Below, piece after piece: positions 1 to 9,577 of a stretch of DNA of 64,000 bases (its first letter is position 1; every line of letters begins with the position of its first letter). This DNA is from Chitinophaga pinensis (lineage in GTDB: Bacteria > Bacteroidota > Bacteroidia > Chitinophagales > UBA10324), in NCBI GenBank assembly GCA_945903305.1, contig CAMDOA010000006.1, positions 1-64,000 of the forward strand, written 5' to 3'. Below the pieces are notes generated by a model. It made no database searches. It was not told where the DNA came from and worked only from the letters and a program-made list of their open reading frames with translations. The translations under genes and the position numbers were made by a program.

Positions 1-10
1 TCTTTACCTC

Positions 11-1000
11 ATGAGCAAGAAACCTTCCCCTCAAAATCAAAAAGAAATAACCGACAGCGGGTTCAGTAATAATGCGCAGCGCAACCGTGCCGTAAATGAG
101 AATGGTAATTTCAATGTAAAGAATATCGGGTTGCCGTTTTTTCGTTCGTATGATATTTACAATCACCTCATCATGATGCCCTGGGCAAAGTTCAGTGTCA
201 TGGTGTTCATTGGATTCTTAATTATCAATTCTTTTTTTGCCATTATTTATTATTTAATTGGTGCTAATCACTTTCCGGGCATTGATGCTTCTACAGAAGC
301 AAATACTTTTCTCGATTCTTTTTTCTTCAGCGCACAAACACTCACCACTGTTGGTTATGGAAGAATAAGTCCCATGGGTTTTTGGGCAAGTGCGGTAGCT
401 GCTGTTGAATCGCTGGTTGGTTTATTATCGTTTGCATTAGCAACTGGTTTGTTGTATGGGCGCTTCAGTCGGCCGCAGGCAAAAATTTTACACAGTGCAA
501 TTGCATTAATGGCTCCATATAAAATCACGCAACGCGGATTAATGTTTCGCATTGCCAATATGCGACGCAATATTCTGAATGAAGTGGAAGTATCAGTTAC
601 CATTTCATTAATGAACGATGAACCTGGCGGATCAATCCGTCGATTTTATCCAATGGAACTGGAAATAAAAATGATTCGCTTCTTTCCGCTCTCTTGGACA
701 ATTGTGCATCCCGTAAATGAGAAGAGTCCGATATATGGTTGGGGAAAAGAAGATTTAGAAAAAGCAGATGTAGAGATTCTTGTTTTTATAAAAGCATATG
801 ACGAAACATTTTCGCAACATGTTCACACCCGTTTTTCGTATCGCTATGATGAAATAATCTGGGGTGCAAAATTTATCCGCAATTTCGAAACCAATCAATC
901 AGAAGGATACACCCATCATTATCTTCATCGCATTTCTGATTTTGAACATGCTGAGTTGCCGGAGTTGGAGTCAATAGAAAATAAAACATACAGCTTGTAG
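11..1000 (+). CDS. Inward-rectifier (Kir/KirBac-type) potassium channel
   Basis: 329-aa ORF with two TM segments flanking the selectivity filter TLTTVGYG, followed by a cytoplasmic beta-rich C-terminal domain typical of Kir channels. Confidence 0.9.
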   Translation: MSKKPSPQNQKEITDSGFSNNAQRNRAVNENGNFNVKNIGLPFFRSYDIYNHLIMMPWAKFSVMVFIGFLIINSFFAIIYYLIGANHFPGIDASTEANTFLDSFFFSAQTLTTVGYGRISPMGFWASAVAAVESLVGLLSFALATGLLYGRFSRPQAKILHSAIALMAPYKITQRGLMFRIANMRRNILNEVEVSVTISLMNDEPGGSIRRFYPMELEIKMIRFFPLSWTIVHPVNEKSPIYGWGKEDLEKADVEILVFIKAYDETFSQHVHTRFSYRYDEIIWGAKFIRNFETNQSEGYTHHYLHRISDFEHAELPELESIENKTYSL

Positions 1001-1037
1001 CACTTTAAAAAACGAAACTGATTTATAAATAAAATTT

Positions 1038-1661
1038 CTACGACCTCGGCTTCTCTATCAGCAGCCGCTCAATACTATTATATAATGAGTCAATCATCAA
1101 TGTATCCTGTACTACATTAAAGTATCCTCTAATCATTCCGGTGCCATCTACCAATACCATTCGATCGGTGTGTGTGAATTCTTCTTCGCCATTCACATCT
1201 TCTACTACAGGGACTTTAAAACCCTTTTCAGCTAAACTATATATGCTGTCTTTTATTCCGGTTAAAAAATACCACTTATTATCAATCGCTTTATATTTTT
1301 CAGCATAAGTTTTTAATGCAGCCACCGAATCTCTCATAGGATCAACTGTGATAGAAATAAATTTTATCCGTTGTTCTGTTTTATAATTCTCCTGCATTTC
1401 ACTCAGGTGGCTACTCAACTTCGGACAAACACCAGGACAGTTTGCAAAAAAGAAATCTGTTACATACACATATCCTTTCAAATCATCGGAAGTAACAGTA
1501 TCACCAAACTGATTCACTAATTTGAAAAACGGAACCTGATAAAATTCAGTAAGCCGCGGCGATAGCATCGGCGTTTTATAAATATCGTAATAAATCCAAA
1601 AGCCAAAAGGAAACAACAGAATGATTGCCATGGCAATCACTCCCATTGATGGTTTTTTCAT
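1038..1661 (-). CDS. SCO1/SenC family protein (copper chaperone for cytochrome oxidase)
   Basis: N-terminal TM, CxxxC motif in FFFANCPGVCPKLSSHL, conserved His in FTHTDRMVLVD; adjacent to cox genes. Confidence 0.92.
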   Translation of the reverse strand: MKKPSMGVIAMAIILLFPFGFWIYYDIYKTPMLSPRLTEFYQVPFFKLVNQFGDTVTSDDLKGYVYVTDFFFANCPGVCPKLSSHLSEMQENYKTEQRIKFISITVDPMRDSVAALKTYAEKYKAIDNKWYFLTGIKDSIYSLAEKGFKVPVVEDVNGEEEFTHTDRMVLVDGTGMIRGYFNVVQDTLMIDSLYNSIERLLIEKPRS

Positions 1662-1978
1662 TACCAGATTGTATTTTTCATATCAAGCCAACTGCTTCCT
1701 TCGGCAAGAAAAATACAGATTGTATATAACAACAATATGAGTGGAACCAGTATGGTTATAATCATGTGTTTCACTTCAAATTTCAAGTGCATAAAAGTAC
1801 CAACAATGTAAAACGCCTTTGCCATACTCATCACAATGAAAAATATATTCAGTGGCATGCGAGCCATATCTATTGGATAAAATATAGCTGCTACTACTTC
1901 CACAACTGTTAAAATCAACATAATCCAGAAAGTTCTCCAGATCACCTTTACCATATTACCGTGTGCTTCTGCTGACAT
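1661..1978 (-). CDS. Cytochrome c oxidase subunit IV (prokaryotic type)
   Basis: 105-aa, three TM segments, FIVMSMAKAFYIVGTFMHLKFE motif typical of this family; located after the subunit III genes. Confidence 0.85.
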   Translation of the reverse strand: MSAEAHGNMVKVIWRTFWIMLILTVVEVVAAIFYPIDMARMPLNIFFIVMSMAKAFYIVGTFMHLKFEVKHMIITILVPLILLLYTICIFLAEGSSWLDMKNTIW

Positions 1979-2007
1979 GATTTTATTATTTTTCTATTAG
2001 TTAATTT

Positions 2008-2673
2008 TTAAAGAAGGTAGAAAGCCATGAACACAAATACCCAAACCAAATCAACAAAGTGCCAGTACAATCCGCACTTCTCCACCATTTCGTACGAGCC
2101 CTTGCGGTCGTAAACACCACTGGTTACATTACTTAGAACTATACAATTTATTATCACTCCTGTAAGTACATGGAATCCATGAAATCCGGTAATGCAAAAG
2201 AACAACCAGCCAAATGCTGTGGCGCCAAATGGATTACTGGTCATCACCATTCCTTCGCCAATCAAGTGCATCCACTCCCATGCCTGACAACTTAAAAATG
2301 CAATTCCTCCAATGATGGTGAAGAACAACCACATGGCCACTTTCTTTTTATCTTTTTCAGCATTGCCATAATGAACTGCTAATACCATTGTAACAGAGCT
2401 CATGATGAGAATGAAAGTCATTAAACTCACAAACATCAATGGCCAGTTGGCATGTTCAACAAACGGAAATGATTTAAATACCTCATTAGGTACCGGCCAC
2501 GAATCGTAACTGAAACGCAGTGCGCCGTAGGTTACCAGAAATGATGCGAATGAAAAACTATCGCCGAGCAGAAAATACCACATCATCAATTTACCCCAAC
2601 TCACTTTGAACGGTGATACTCCTCCGTTCCAGGAATTTGTTGAAGTGGTGGGTGCTGTAAGAGTTGCTTCCAT
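2008..2673 (-). CDS. Cytochrome c oxidase subunit III (copy 1)
   Basis: Multi-TM protein with WEW...FGWLFFCITGFHGFHVLTGVI...YWHFVDLVWVFVF, typical of subunit III. Confidence 0.9.
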   Translation of the reverse strand: MEATLTAPTTSTNSWNGGVSPFKVSWGKLMMWYFLLGDSFSFASFLVTYGALRFSYDSWPVPNEVFKSFPFVEHANWPLMFVSLMTFILIMSSVTMVLAVHYGNAEKDKKKVAMWLFFTIIGGIAFLSCQAWEWMHLIGEGMVMTSNPFGATAFGWLFFCITGFHGFHVLTGVIINCIVLSNVTSGVYDRKGSYEMVEKCGLYWHFVDLVWVFVFMAFYLL

Positions 2674-2686
2674 CAGAGTTGTATGT

Positions 2687-3265
2687 TTAGAAGAATTTTA
2701 TTTGGAAGAAAATGAAAAGATAAATCCATAAAAAATCAACGAAGTGCCAGTAAGTTGCCATCAAACCAATTTTATGAAGATGGTTTGGATTGTAAGATTT
2801 TATGGTAGTATGTATTGAAACGATTGCCAGAAGCACTATTCCTAGTACCACATGAACAACATGCACCATTGATATAACATAAATGAACGAGCCGCCAGGA
2901 TTTCCATCCAGGTAAACTCCTGTTTTAGCCATTGCCAGCCATCCCAAGTATTGCAGAGTGATGAAAGCAATTCCTAAAATTAAAGTTGACCAAATCAATA
3001 ATTTGTATTTCGAAATATCGCCTGAAACATGAGCCGCTTTTGCAAAATAAAATGTTATGCTGCTTAAAATTATTATGCCGGTACTAATCCAAAACTGTAT
3101 TGGCATTTTTACAAACAACCAATTTCCTGCACCCTGACGAACCAAGAAAGCACTGGTGAGTGCCGTGAAAAGCATGGCAATGGACGCTAAACCCAGATAC
3201 AATCCAAACCGTTGTGCATTGGCTAGTTTTTTATTTTCTTCGGATAAAGTCATTGCGTCTATCAT
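2687..3265 (-). CDS. Cytochrome c oxidase subunit III family (copy 2, divergent)
   Basis: 192-aa multi-TM, YLGWLAM...GGSFIYVISMVHVVHVVLGIVLL...YWHFVDFLWIYLF. Start may be the internal ATG at 3253 (MTLSEENKK). Confidence 0.87.
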   Translation of the reverse strand: MIDAMTLSEENKKLANAQRFGLYLGLASIAMLFTALTSAFLVRQGAGNWLFVKMPIQFWISTGIIILSSITFYFAKAAHVSGDISKYKLLIWSTLILGIAFITLQYLGWLAMAKTGVYLDGNPGGSFIYVISMVHVVHVVLGIVLLAIVSIHTTIKSYNPNHLHKIGLMATYWHFVDFLWIYLFIFFQIKFF

Positions 3266-3273
3266 TTTTATTA

Positions 3274-4167
3274 TTACAGTTTATCGAAGTACAAAGCAAG
3301 TTGTACAATTGGTAAATAAAAAAATGATCCAAACATTAATTGCCTTGCAGCTTGAATACTGCATTGACGATATAAATTAATTGCCTGCCACAGATAAACC
3401 AAACCGGCAGCAACAACAATAAACATTGAAACTAATCCGGTGAAACCAAAAGCAAATGGTAAAACACTAATGGCGATTAAAACAACCACACTAAAAACTG
3501 TTTGCATGGCACTTGCTTTTGACCGCCCTTCAATTGAAGGAAGCAATTTAAAACCTGCGCGTTTGTATTCATCATAACCAACCCAACCAATGGCCCAGAA
3601 GTGTGGTAATTGCCAGAAGAACTGTATAAGAAAAAGAAGTGCCGCCTGTTCGTTCAATAAATTAGTTGTTGCAACATATCCAATCATTGGAGGTAGTGCA
3701 CCCGGAATGGCTCCAACATAAACGGCAATGGGACTGAATCTTTTTAATGGTGTATAAATAAATGCATAGGAAAGTAACGCAATGGCACTTAACAAAGCTG
3801 CTGCTTCATTAAAATAAAACCAAAGAATTCCGATTCCGCTCACAGCCAGTATTCCGCTGAATAATATTGCTTCTACTATGGCCATTCTATCGGTTGGCAA
3901 AGGTCGGTTTGCCGTGCGCTTCATTAACTTGTCAAAATCCTTTTCAATAATCTGATTCAATGCGTTGGATGCACCTGCGGTTAACATTCCTCCCACACAA
4001 ATCATTATGAACCCTTGCCAGTTTATTGCGCCGGTTAATCCCATTAGGTAACCTATACCGGAAGAAAAAACCACTAACATCGACAAACGGAATTTCATCA
4101 GTTGCGCATAGTCTTTCAACTTCGCAACTATGAATGATGAAATTTCTATTCGTTCGGTCTTTTGCAT
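3274..4167 (-). CDS. ctaB: Protoheme IX farnesyltransferase (heme O synthase)
   Basis: 297-aa UbiA-type prenyltransferase, NQIIEKDFDKLMKRTANRPLP and YDEYKRAGFKLLPSIEG motifs; in cox cluster. Confidence 0.93.
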   Translation of the reverse strand: MQKTERIEISSFIVAKLKDYAQLMKFRLSMLVVFSSGIGYLMGLTGAINWQGFIMICVGGMLTAGASNALNQIIEKDFDKLMKRTANRPLPTDRMAIVEAILFSGILAVSGIGILWFYFNEAAALLSAIALLSYAFIYTPLKRFSPIAVYVGAIPGALPPMIGYVATTNLLNEQAALLFLIQFFWQLPHFWAIGWVGYDEYKRAGFKLLPSIEGRSKASAMQTVFSVVVLIAISVLPFAFGFTGLVSMFIVVAAGLVYLWQAINLYRQCSIQAARQLMFGSFFYLPIVQLALYFDKL

Positions 4168-4191
4168 TTTGATTCTTTCTGAAAAAATTAA

Positions 4192-6072
4192 TTATCCATG
4201 ATGTGTTGTTTCTCCTGGTCGCATTGGAACTGTTTGCGGAATAAAATCTTCGCCATCTTTTCCATAATCATAAGGCCCGCGATGAACTGTTGGAATCGGT
4301 CCATCCCAGTTACCATGACCTGGATTAATTGGTGTTGTCCATTCAATAGTATTTGCCTTCCATGGATTTAATTCAGTCATTTTCTTGCCGCGATACATGC
4401 TGTACAGGTAATTAAAAACAAAAAGCAATTGAGCTAGGAAAACAACAATAGCAGCAATGGTGATGAATTCACTTAATGCCCCGAATTTATTGAACGATTC
4501 AAAAGCTCCATGTGAATAGTAGCGGCGAGGTACACCTGCCATTCCCTGATAGTGCATTGGCCAGAAAATACAGTACGAGCCCACAAAAGTTATCCAGAAA
4601 TGGATGAATCCCATTGTGCGGTTCATGAATCGACCAAACATTTTAGGAAACCAATGATACACACCGGCAAACATGCCAAAGAAAGCAGCAACTCCCATTA
4701 CAATATGGAAATGCGCTACTATAAAATAAGTGTCATGTAACTGAATGTCAATAGCAGAATTACCTAAAAATATTCCTGTTAATCCACCTGATATAAAGAG
4801 CGAGACAAACCCGACAGAAAACATCATTGCAGGGGTGTATCGAATATTTGCCCGCCACATGGTAGTTATCCAATTGAAAACCTTTATAGCTGATGGAATA
4901 GCAATTAACAAAGTTAAAAACACGAACACAGAACCCACAAATGGATTTAAACCTGTAACAAACATGTGATGCGCCCAAACAAAAAATGCAAGTGCTGCAA
5001 TGGCTAACATGGAAAGTATCATAGCTCGATACCCGAAAATTGGTTTGCGCGAATTCACTGCTAACACTTCAGATACAATTCCGAAAGCAGGAAGAATGAC
5101 AATGTAAACTTCAGGGTGACCAAGGAACCAGAATAAGTGCTGGTACAAAATAGGGTTTCCGCCTTCATGAGGCATAGCTCCTATTCCACTCATGTAAATT
5201 TTATCGAGATAAAAACTTGTTCCCATTGAACGATCAAACATTAAAAGAATGGCTGCTCCTAAAAGCACAGGGAAAGAAAGTAAACCGAGTATGGCAGTGA
5301 TTAACAATGCCCAAATAGTTAGCGGCAATTTTGCCATTGACATTCCCTTGGCCCGCAAGTTTAGAATAGTAGTAATGTAATTTAAACCGCCTAACAAACT
5401 TGAGACAATGAAAAACGACATGCTGACTAACCATAAATCTGCCCCTGTTTCTGATCCAACAGATGCTTCTCTTATAGCACTAAGCGGTGGATAGAAAACC
5501 CAACTTACTCCTGCAGCACCACTTGGAACAAAAAATGAAATGAACATTACAAGACCTGCTAAAAAGAAAAACCAGTATGAAAGCATATTTAAAACCGGCG
5601 ATGCCATATCACGAGCACCAATCTGAAGAGGTATTAAAAGATTGGCAAATGTTCCGCTTAAACCTGCAGTCAAAACAAAGAATACGAGAATGGTACCATG
5701 CATAGTTATTAGCATGTTATAAAAATCAGGAGTCATAACTCCATTTGGCGCCCACTTATCGCCAAAAATTGCACCTATAAAGTGAAGAGGCACATCAGGA
5801 AAACCCAATTGCATTCTGAAAATATTAGAAAGCCCGCCACCAATAATTGCCCAGAATATTCCTGTAATTAAAAATTGCTTGCCAATCATTTTATGATCGG
5901 TGCTGAAAATATAAGTATGAATGAAATTCTTTTTATTCCGATCGCTATCATGGTGCCCATGATCTTCCTCAAATCGAATTACCCCTTCGGTATCCTGATA
6001 ATGAACATGATCAGTAATGGTAGCACCTTTTGGATGTTCATGATGCTCATGATGAATATCTTTTTCGCTCAT
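4192..6072 (-). CDS. ctaD: Cytochrome c oxidase subunit I
   Basis: 626-aa, FWFLGHPEVYIVILP (cross-linked Tyr, A-type), VWAHHMF, IQLHDTYFIVAHFHIVMG heme/CuB ligands. Confidence 0.97.
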   Translation of the reverse strand: MSEKDIHHEHHEHPKGATITDHVHYQDTEGVIRFEEDHGHHDSDRNKKNFIHTYIFSTDHKMIGKQFLITGIFWAIIGGGLSNIFRMQLGFPDVPLHFIGAIFGDKWAPNGVMTPDFYNMLITMHGTILVFFVLTAGLSGTFANLLIPLQIGARDMASPVLNMLSYWFFFLAGLVMFISFFVPSGAAGVSWVFYPPLSAIREASVGSETGADLWLVSMSFFIVSSLLGGLNYITTILNLRAKGMSMAKLPLTIWALLITAILGLLSFPVLLGAAILLMFDRSMGTSFYLDKIYMSGIGAMPHEGGNPILYQHLFWFLGHPEVYIVILPAFGIVSEVLAVNSRKPIFGYRAMILSMLAIAALAFFVWAHHMFVTGLNPFVGSVFVFLTLLIAIPSAIKVFNWITTMWRANIRYTPAMMFSVGFVSLFISGGLTGIFLGNSAIDIQLHDTYFIVAHFHIVMGVAAFFGMFAGVYHWFPKMFGRFMNRTMGFIHFWITFVGSYCIFWPMHYQGMAGVPRRYYSHGAFESFNKFGALSEFITIAAIVVFLAQLLFVFNYLYSMYRGKKMTELNPWKANTIEWTTPINPGHGNWDGPIPTVHRGPYDYGKDGEDFIPQTVPMRPGETTHHG

Positions 6073-6082
6073 CGCTTAATTT

Positions 6083-7129
6083 TTAATGATTTGAATGTTC
6101 GCTTTTTTTCTTTTCGTCACCTTCCATTTTTGCCAATGATCCAATTTTCTTTTCTTCATCTGTGCCTTTTATTGCAAGTTCAAAAAAAGATTTTTGGGTT
6201 TTCAACCAAGCTTCGTGTTGCGTTTTAGTATCAACATAAACCATCATTTTCATTGCAGAGTGCCCTTTACCACATAAATAATCGCAGCACATTTCATAAT
6301 CAAATGCTGGGTTTCCGGTTATCTTCCTCATTTCATCAGTTGTAATGGTTGGTGTGAATTTGAAGTGTGTTGGAAGACCTGGCATAGCATCCATTTTTAT
6401 TCTGAAATGGTTTAAACCAACATTATGAATTACATCGCGTGCGCCAATTTTTATCAGGTATTCTTTGTTCACCTCAAAGTGCAAATCAGACGGCATGAGA
6501 TCATCCAATCCTGTACTATCAGTGAAATCAATCCCAACTGAATTTGTTTCATCAATCAATTTCCAATTATTTGTTCCTAATTTCCCATCCGGTCCTTCGT
6601 ATCGCACTAACCAGTTAAATTGCTTTCCAGTAATTTCAACAACTCTTGCATTATCAGAAGCAGGGCCTGTAATTCTAAACCAATAGTATAATCCAACAAC
6701 AACAAGAATAGTTAAGGCAATTGCAGGCACAATTGTCCAAATCATTTCAAGCTTGTTATTCTCAGGATAATAAAACCCAAGTTTTCCTTTTTTACCATGA
6801 TACTTCCAGGCAAAATATCCTAACGCCACTTGTGTGAGTACAAAAACAATTCCTGTTAAAATCAAAGTGATATTAAACATGCTGTCAATCCAATGACCAT
6901 GTTCTGAAGCCGATACTGGAAGAAACAATGGAAGGTAATGGTAGGTACTCCAAACTATTCCAACTAAAAACACAACAGTGAATATGTACCAAAGTACTCC
7001 GTTAATTTTATCGGTATCTAATTCAGCATCATCGCCTCTGAGAATATTTATGTATTCATTGGCTTTCGAAATCTGAACTACCAGAATGCCAATGAGGAGT
7101 AAGGCTGCTATTACTAAGTATGTTGTCAT
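6083..7129 (-). CDS. ctaC: Cytochrome c oxidase subunit II
   Basis: CuA motif region DVIHNVGLNHFRIKMDAMPG ... CCDYLCGKGHSAM; N-terminal TM hairpin. Confidence 0.93.
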   Translation of the reverse strand: MTTYLVIAALLLIGILVVQISKANEYINILRGDDAELDTDKINGVLWYIFTVVFLVGIVWSTYHYLPLFLPVSASEHGHWIDSMFNITLILTGIVFVLTQVALGYFAWKYHGKKGKLGFYYPENNKLEMIWTIVPAIALTILVVVGLYYWFRITGPASDNARVVEITGKQFNWLVRYEGPDGKLGTNNWKLIDETNSVGIDFTDSTGLDDLMPSDLHFEVNKEYLIKIGARDVIHNVGLNHFRIKMDAMPGLPTHFKFTPTITTDEMRKITGNPAFDYEMCCDYLCGKGHSAMKMMVYVDTKTQHEAWLKTQKSFFELAIKGTDEEKKIGSLAKMEGDEKKKSEHSNH

Positions 7130-7153
7130 TGCAAGTTCTTTTTCTCAGTCAGT

Positions 7154-8335
7154 TTAAAGGGAATTATTAATACTCTCTTGTAAAAATGGATGATTCTTTG
7201 GAACCAGTGGTGCTTTTGCCAATGAAGAAAAAACCACATAAAGCATCATGCCAATAAACAAGCAAGGCAATCCTATTTCAAGAAAACCAAAGCCATTATT
7301 ATCTCCAACGGTGGCTGGCATTATCATTAAATAAAAATCAATGAAATGACCAACAATAATTATACATGCCACAAGCACTAAACGACTCATGCTTCTTTTT
7401 GCATCGCGAGACATGAGTAATAAAAATGGTAGCACAAAATTCAATACAAAAATTCCGTAGAACAATGGCTTATAATGACCATATCTGTGTTGGAAATAAA
7501 TAGTTTCTTCCGGAATGTTTGCATACCAGATTAACATGAACTGGCAGAAGGTTACATAAGTCCAGAAAATGCTGAAAGCAAACATCATGATTCCGAGGTT
7601 ATGCAAATGATTCACATTTACTTCTTTCAAATATCCTTGCTTCTTTAAGTAAATGGTGAATAATGTGATGACTGCAATACTTGTAACCCAGAAACTTGCG
7701 AATGAATACCAGCCATACATGGTGCTGTACCAGTGCGGGTCTAATGACATTAACCAATCCCATGCTGTTACTAAAATATATACTGCGAAGAATGGAATGA
7801 ACACTGAAGCAATTACTAAACTTCGCTTGTACATGGAGGTATCACCTGCAGCCATTGTATCTTCTTTCAATGATGTTTTTCGAAGAAGTATCGTACAGAT
7901 TACTAAAGCGCCAACAAAAAAAGCAAAACGAACAAAAAAGAATGGAAGATTTAAATAAGGTTGTTTGCCTTTTAAAATAGGGTCATGCTCCATTGCATCG
8001 TGATGTGTCCAATGATATAAATTTCCATGACCGGCAATTAACACCAATAATAATATTATCGCCGATACCGGCATCCATTGCGAAATGGCTTCAGGTACTC
8101 TTTTAAACACAACTGAAAATCCACCCCATGCAAGGTAAACGGCAGCAATAAAAAATGCAGCCCCCATTCCGATGCCCATAAAGAACACGCTATCTAAAAG
8201 GAGGTTTGCCCAAACACGGTTTATTTCGTCTCCACTATAAACAACAAAGCCTCCTGCTAAAGCAGCAGCACCAATTAGCATTAATACTATGCTTATGGTT
8301 TTTAGTCGCGATGTAAAATTAAAAGTCTCGTTCAT
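7154..8335 (-). CDS. actF: Alternative complex III subunit ActF (quinol:cytochrome c oxidoreductase membrane subunit)
   Basis: 393-aa, ~10 TM; last gene of the act set directly upstream of coxB; family resemblance to ActF. Confidence 0.87.
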   Translation of the reverse strand: MNETFNFTSRLKTISIVLMLIGAAALAGGFVVYSGDEINRVWANLLLDSVFFMGIGMGAAFFIAAVYLAWGGFSVVFKRVPEAISQWMPVSAIILLLVLIAGHGNLYHWTHHDAMEHDPILKGKQPYLNLPFFFVRFAFFVGALVICTILLRKTSLKEDTMAAGDTSMYKRSLVIASVFIPFFAVYILVTAWDWLMSLDPHWYSTMYGWYSFASFWVTSIAVITLFTIYLKKQGYLKEVNVNHLHNLGIMMFAFSIFWTYVTFCQFMLIWYANIPEETIYFQHRYGHYKPLFYGIFVLNFVLPFLLLMSRDAKRSMSRLVLVACIIIVGHFIDFYLMIMPATVGDNNGFGFLEIGLPCLFIGMMLYVVFSSLAKAPLVPKNHPFLQESINNSL

Positions 8336-8357
8336 TGCAGCGTTTAATTTTCAGAGT

Positions 8358-9017
8358 TTATATTTTTTTTGTTGAATCAGTTACAGCAGCTGTTCCAGTT
8401 AAAACTTTGCGGTAATCATCCTGCATGCTTCGTACATATGAAATTACTTTCCATATTTCGAGTCTATCTAATTGCGAGGTGTATGAACCCATTAAATTTT
8501 TTCCGAAGTGAACAGAAAAATACATTTTACCTTCAGGCAACGCTAAAATTGCATCGGTGAAATAAGATGGAGGAGGCGGAAACTTGCTTGTTACATTATC
8601 GCCTACAACAATATGCCCCGAACCTTTTCCATCAGTTCCATGACAGATGGCACAATAAATATTAAATAATCCTTTTCCTTCGCCTAAAATTTCAGGCGTT
8701 GTGGTTAACGGGTTTTTTACATTCGTTCCGGCAATTTCGTAATCCTCAGGTGTATTGGAATAATGAAATGGCATAAACGCACTTTCATTACCGACAATAC
8801 CCTGATAAATTGGTATAGTACCGACTACCGGCTTTTGCGCATTCATACTGTCAGGAAAAATATTATTCTCAAGGTATGTTTCGTAAGCTACCGGATGCGC
8901 CATATCAGGCATGTACTCGCGACCGGGAGTTCTGCGTGGTTCATTGCTACAAGCACTTTGCAATAACCAAACAAACAAAACCAAACCTGCTGTTACTATT
9001 GATGACCTCTTTATCAT
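8358..9017 (-). CDS. actE: Alternative complex III subunit ActE, lipoprotein mono-heme cytochrome c
   Basis: Lipobox-like LLQSAC at N-terminus; one CxxCH motif (YCAICHGTDGKGSG); position in act operon. Confidence 0.92.
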   Translation of the reverse strand: MIKRSSIVTAGLVLFVWLLQSACSNEPRRTPGREYMPDMAHPVAYETYLENNIFPDSMNAQKPVVGTIPIYQGIVGNESAFMPFHYSNTPEDYEIAGTNVKNPLTTTPEILGEGKGLFNIYCAICHGTDGKGSGHIVVGDNVTSKFPPPPSYFTDAILALPEGKMYFSVHFGKNLMGSYTSQLDRLEIWKVISYVRSMQDDYRKVLTGTAAVTDSTKKI

Positions 9018-9037
9018 GATTCTTTTTTCGAAATCAA

Positions 9038-9574
9038 TTAATAATGTCTGCTTAATTCTCGTTCCTTTATTTCTTCAGCTCCTGATGATTGAAGCATTTC
9101 CTTCATCTTTCCAATTTCTTCTTCAGTAGTTTTTTTACTGATTCTGAATACCACCGCAAATTTATCGTCGGTGGTGCGTTCATCCAATGTTTCACGAATT
9201 CTACCCGGATATAAACCTGAACGAAGCAAGAATGTTAGTGTCATTCCGATAGAAGCACTCAACACGGTAAATTCAAATAAGATTGGAATAAATGCAGGAA
9301 ATGAAAAGTGTGGTTTGCCTCCAAAATTCAATGGCCAGTCAGAAGTGAAAGACCAGGTCATGAATGAAAGAGCAATAGCAAGTCCGCTAAATCCATAAAT
9401 GAATCCTGTAATGTGAAGGCGCGATTCATTTAACCCCAATGCATCATCTAAACCATGCACTGCAAATGGTGATACCACATCATAAACTTCCAGATGACTT
9501 TCGCGCATTGCTTTTACGCCATCAATCATTTTGTCTTCGTCGCTGTATAATCCTACTAAAAATTTATTTCGCAT
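9038..9574 (-). CDS. actD: Alternative complex III subunit ActD (DUF3341 family)
   Basis: 178-aa, two TM segments, synteny between actC and actE. Confidence 0.88.
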   Translation of the reverse strand: MRNKFLVGLYSDEDKMIDGVKAMRESHLEVYDVVSPFAVHGLDDALGLNESRLHITGFIYGFSGLAIALSFMTWSFTSDWPLNFGGKPHFSFPAFIPILFEFTVLSASIGMTLTFLLRSGLYPGRIRETLDERTTDDKFAVVFRISKKTTEEEIGKMKEMLQSSGAEEIKERELSRHY

Positions 9575-9577
9575 GGT

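Noticed and set aside
355-603. Minus-strand 82-aa ORF
   Set aside because: Fully embedded antisense to the Kir channel gene with no supporting context.
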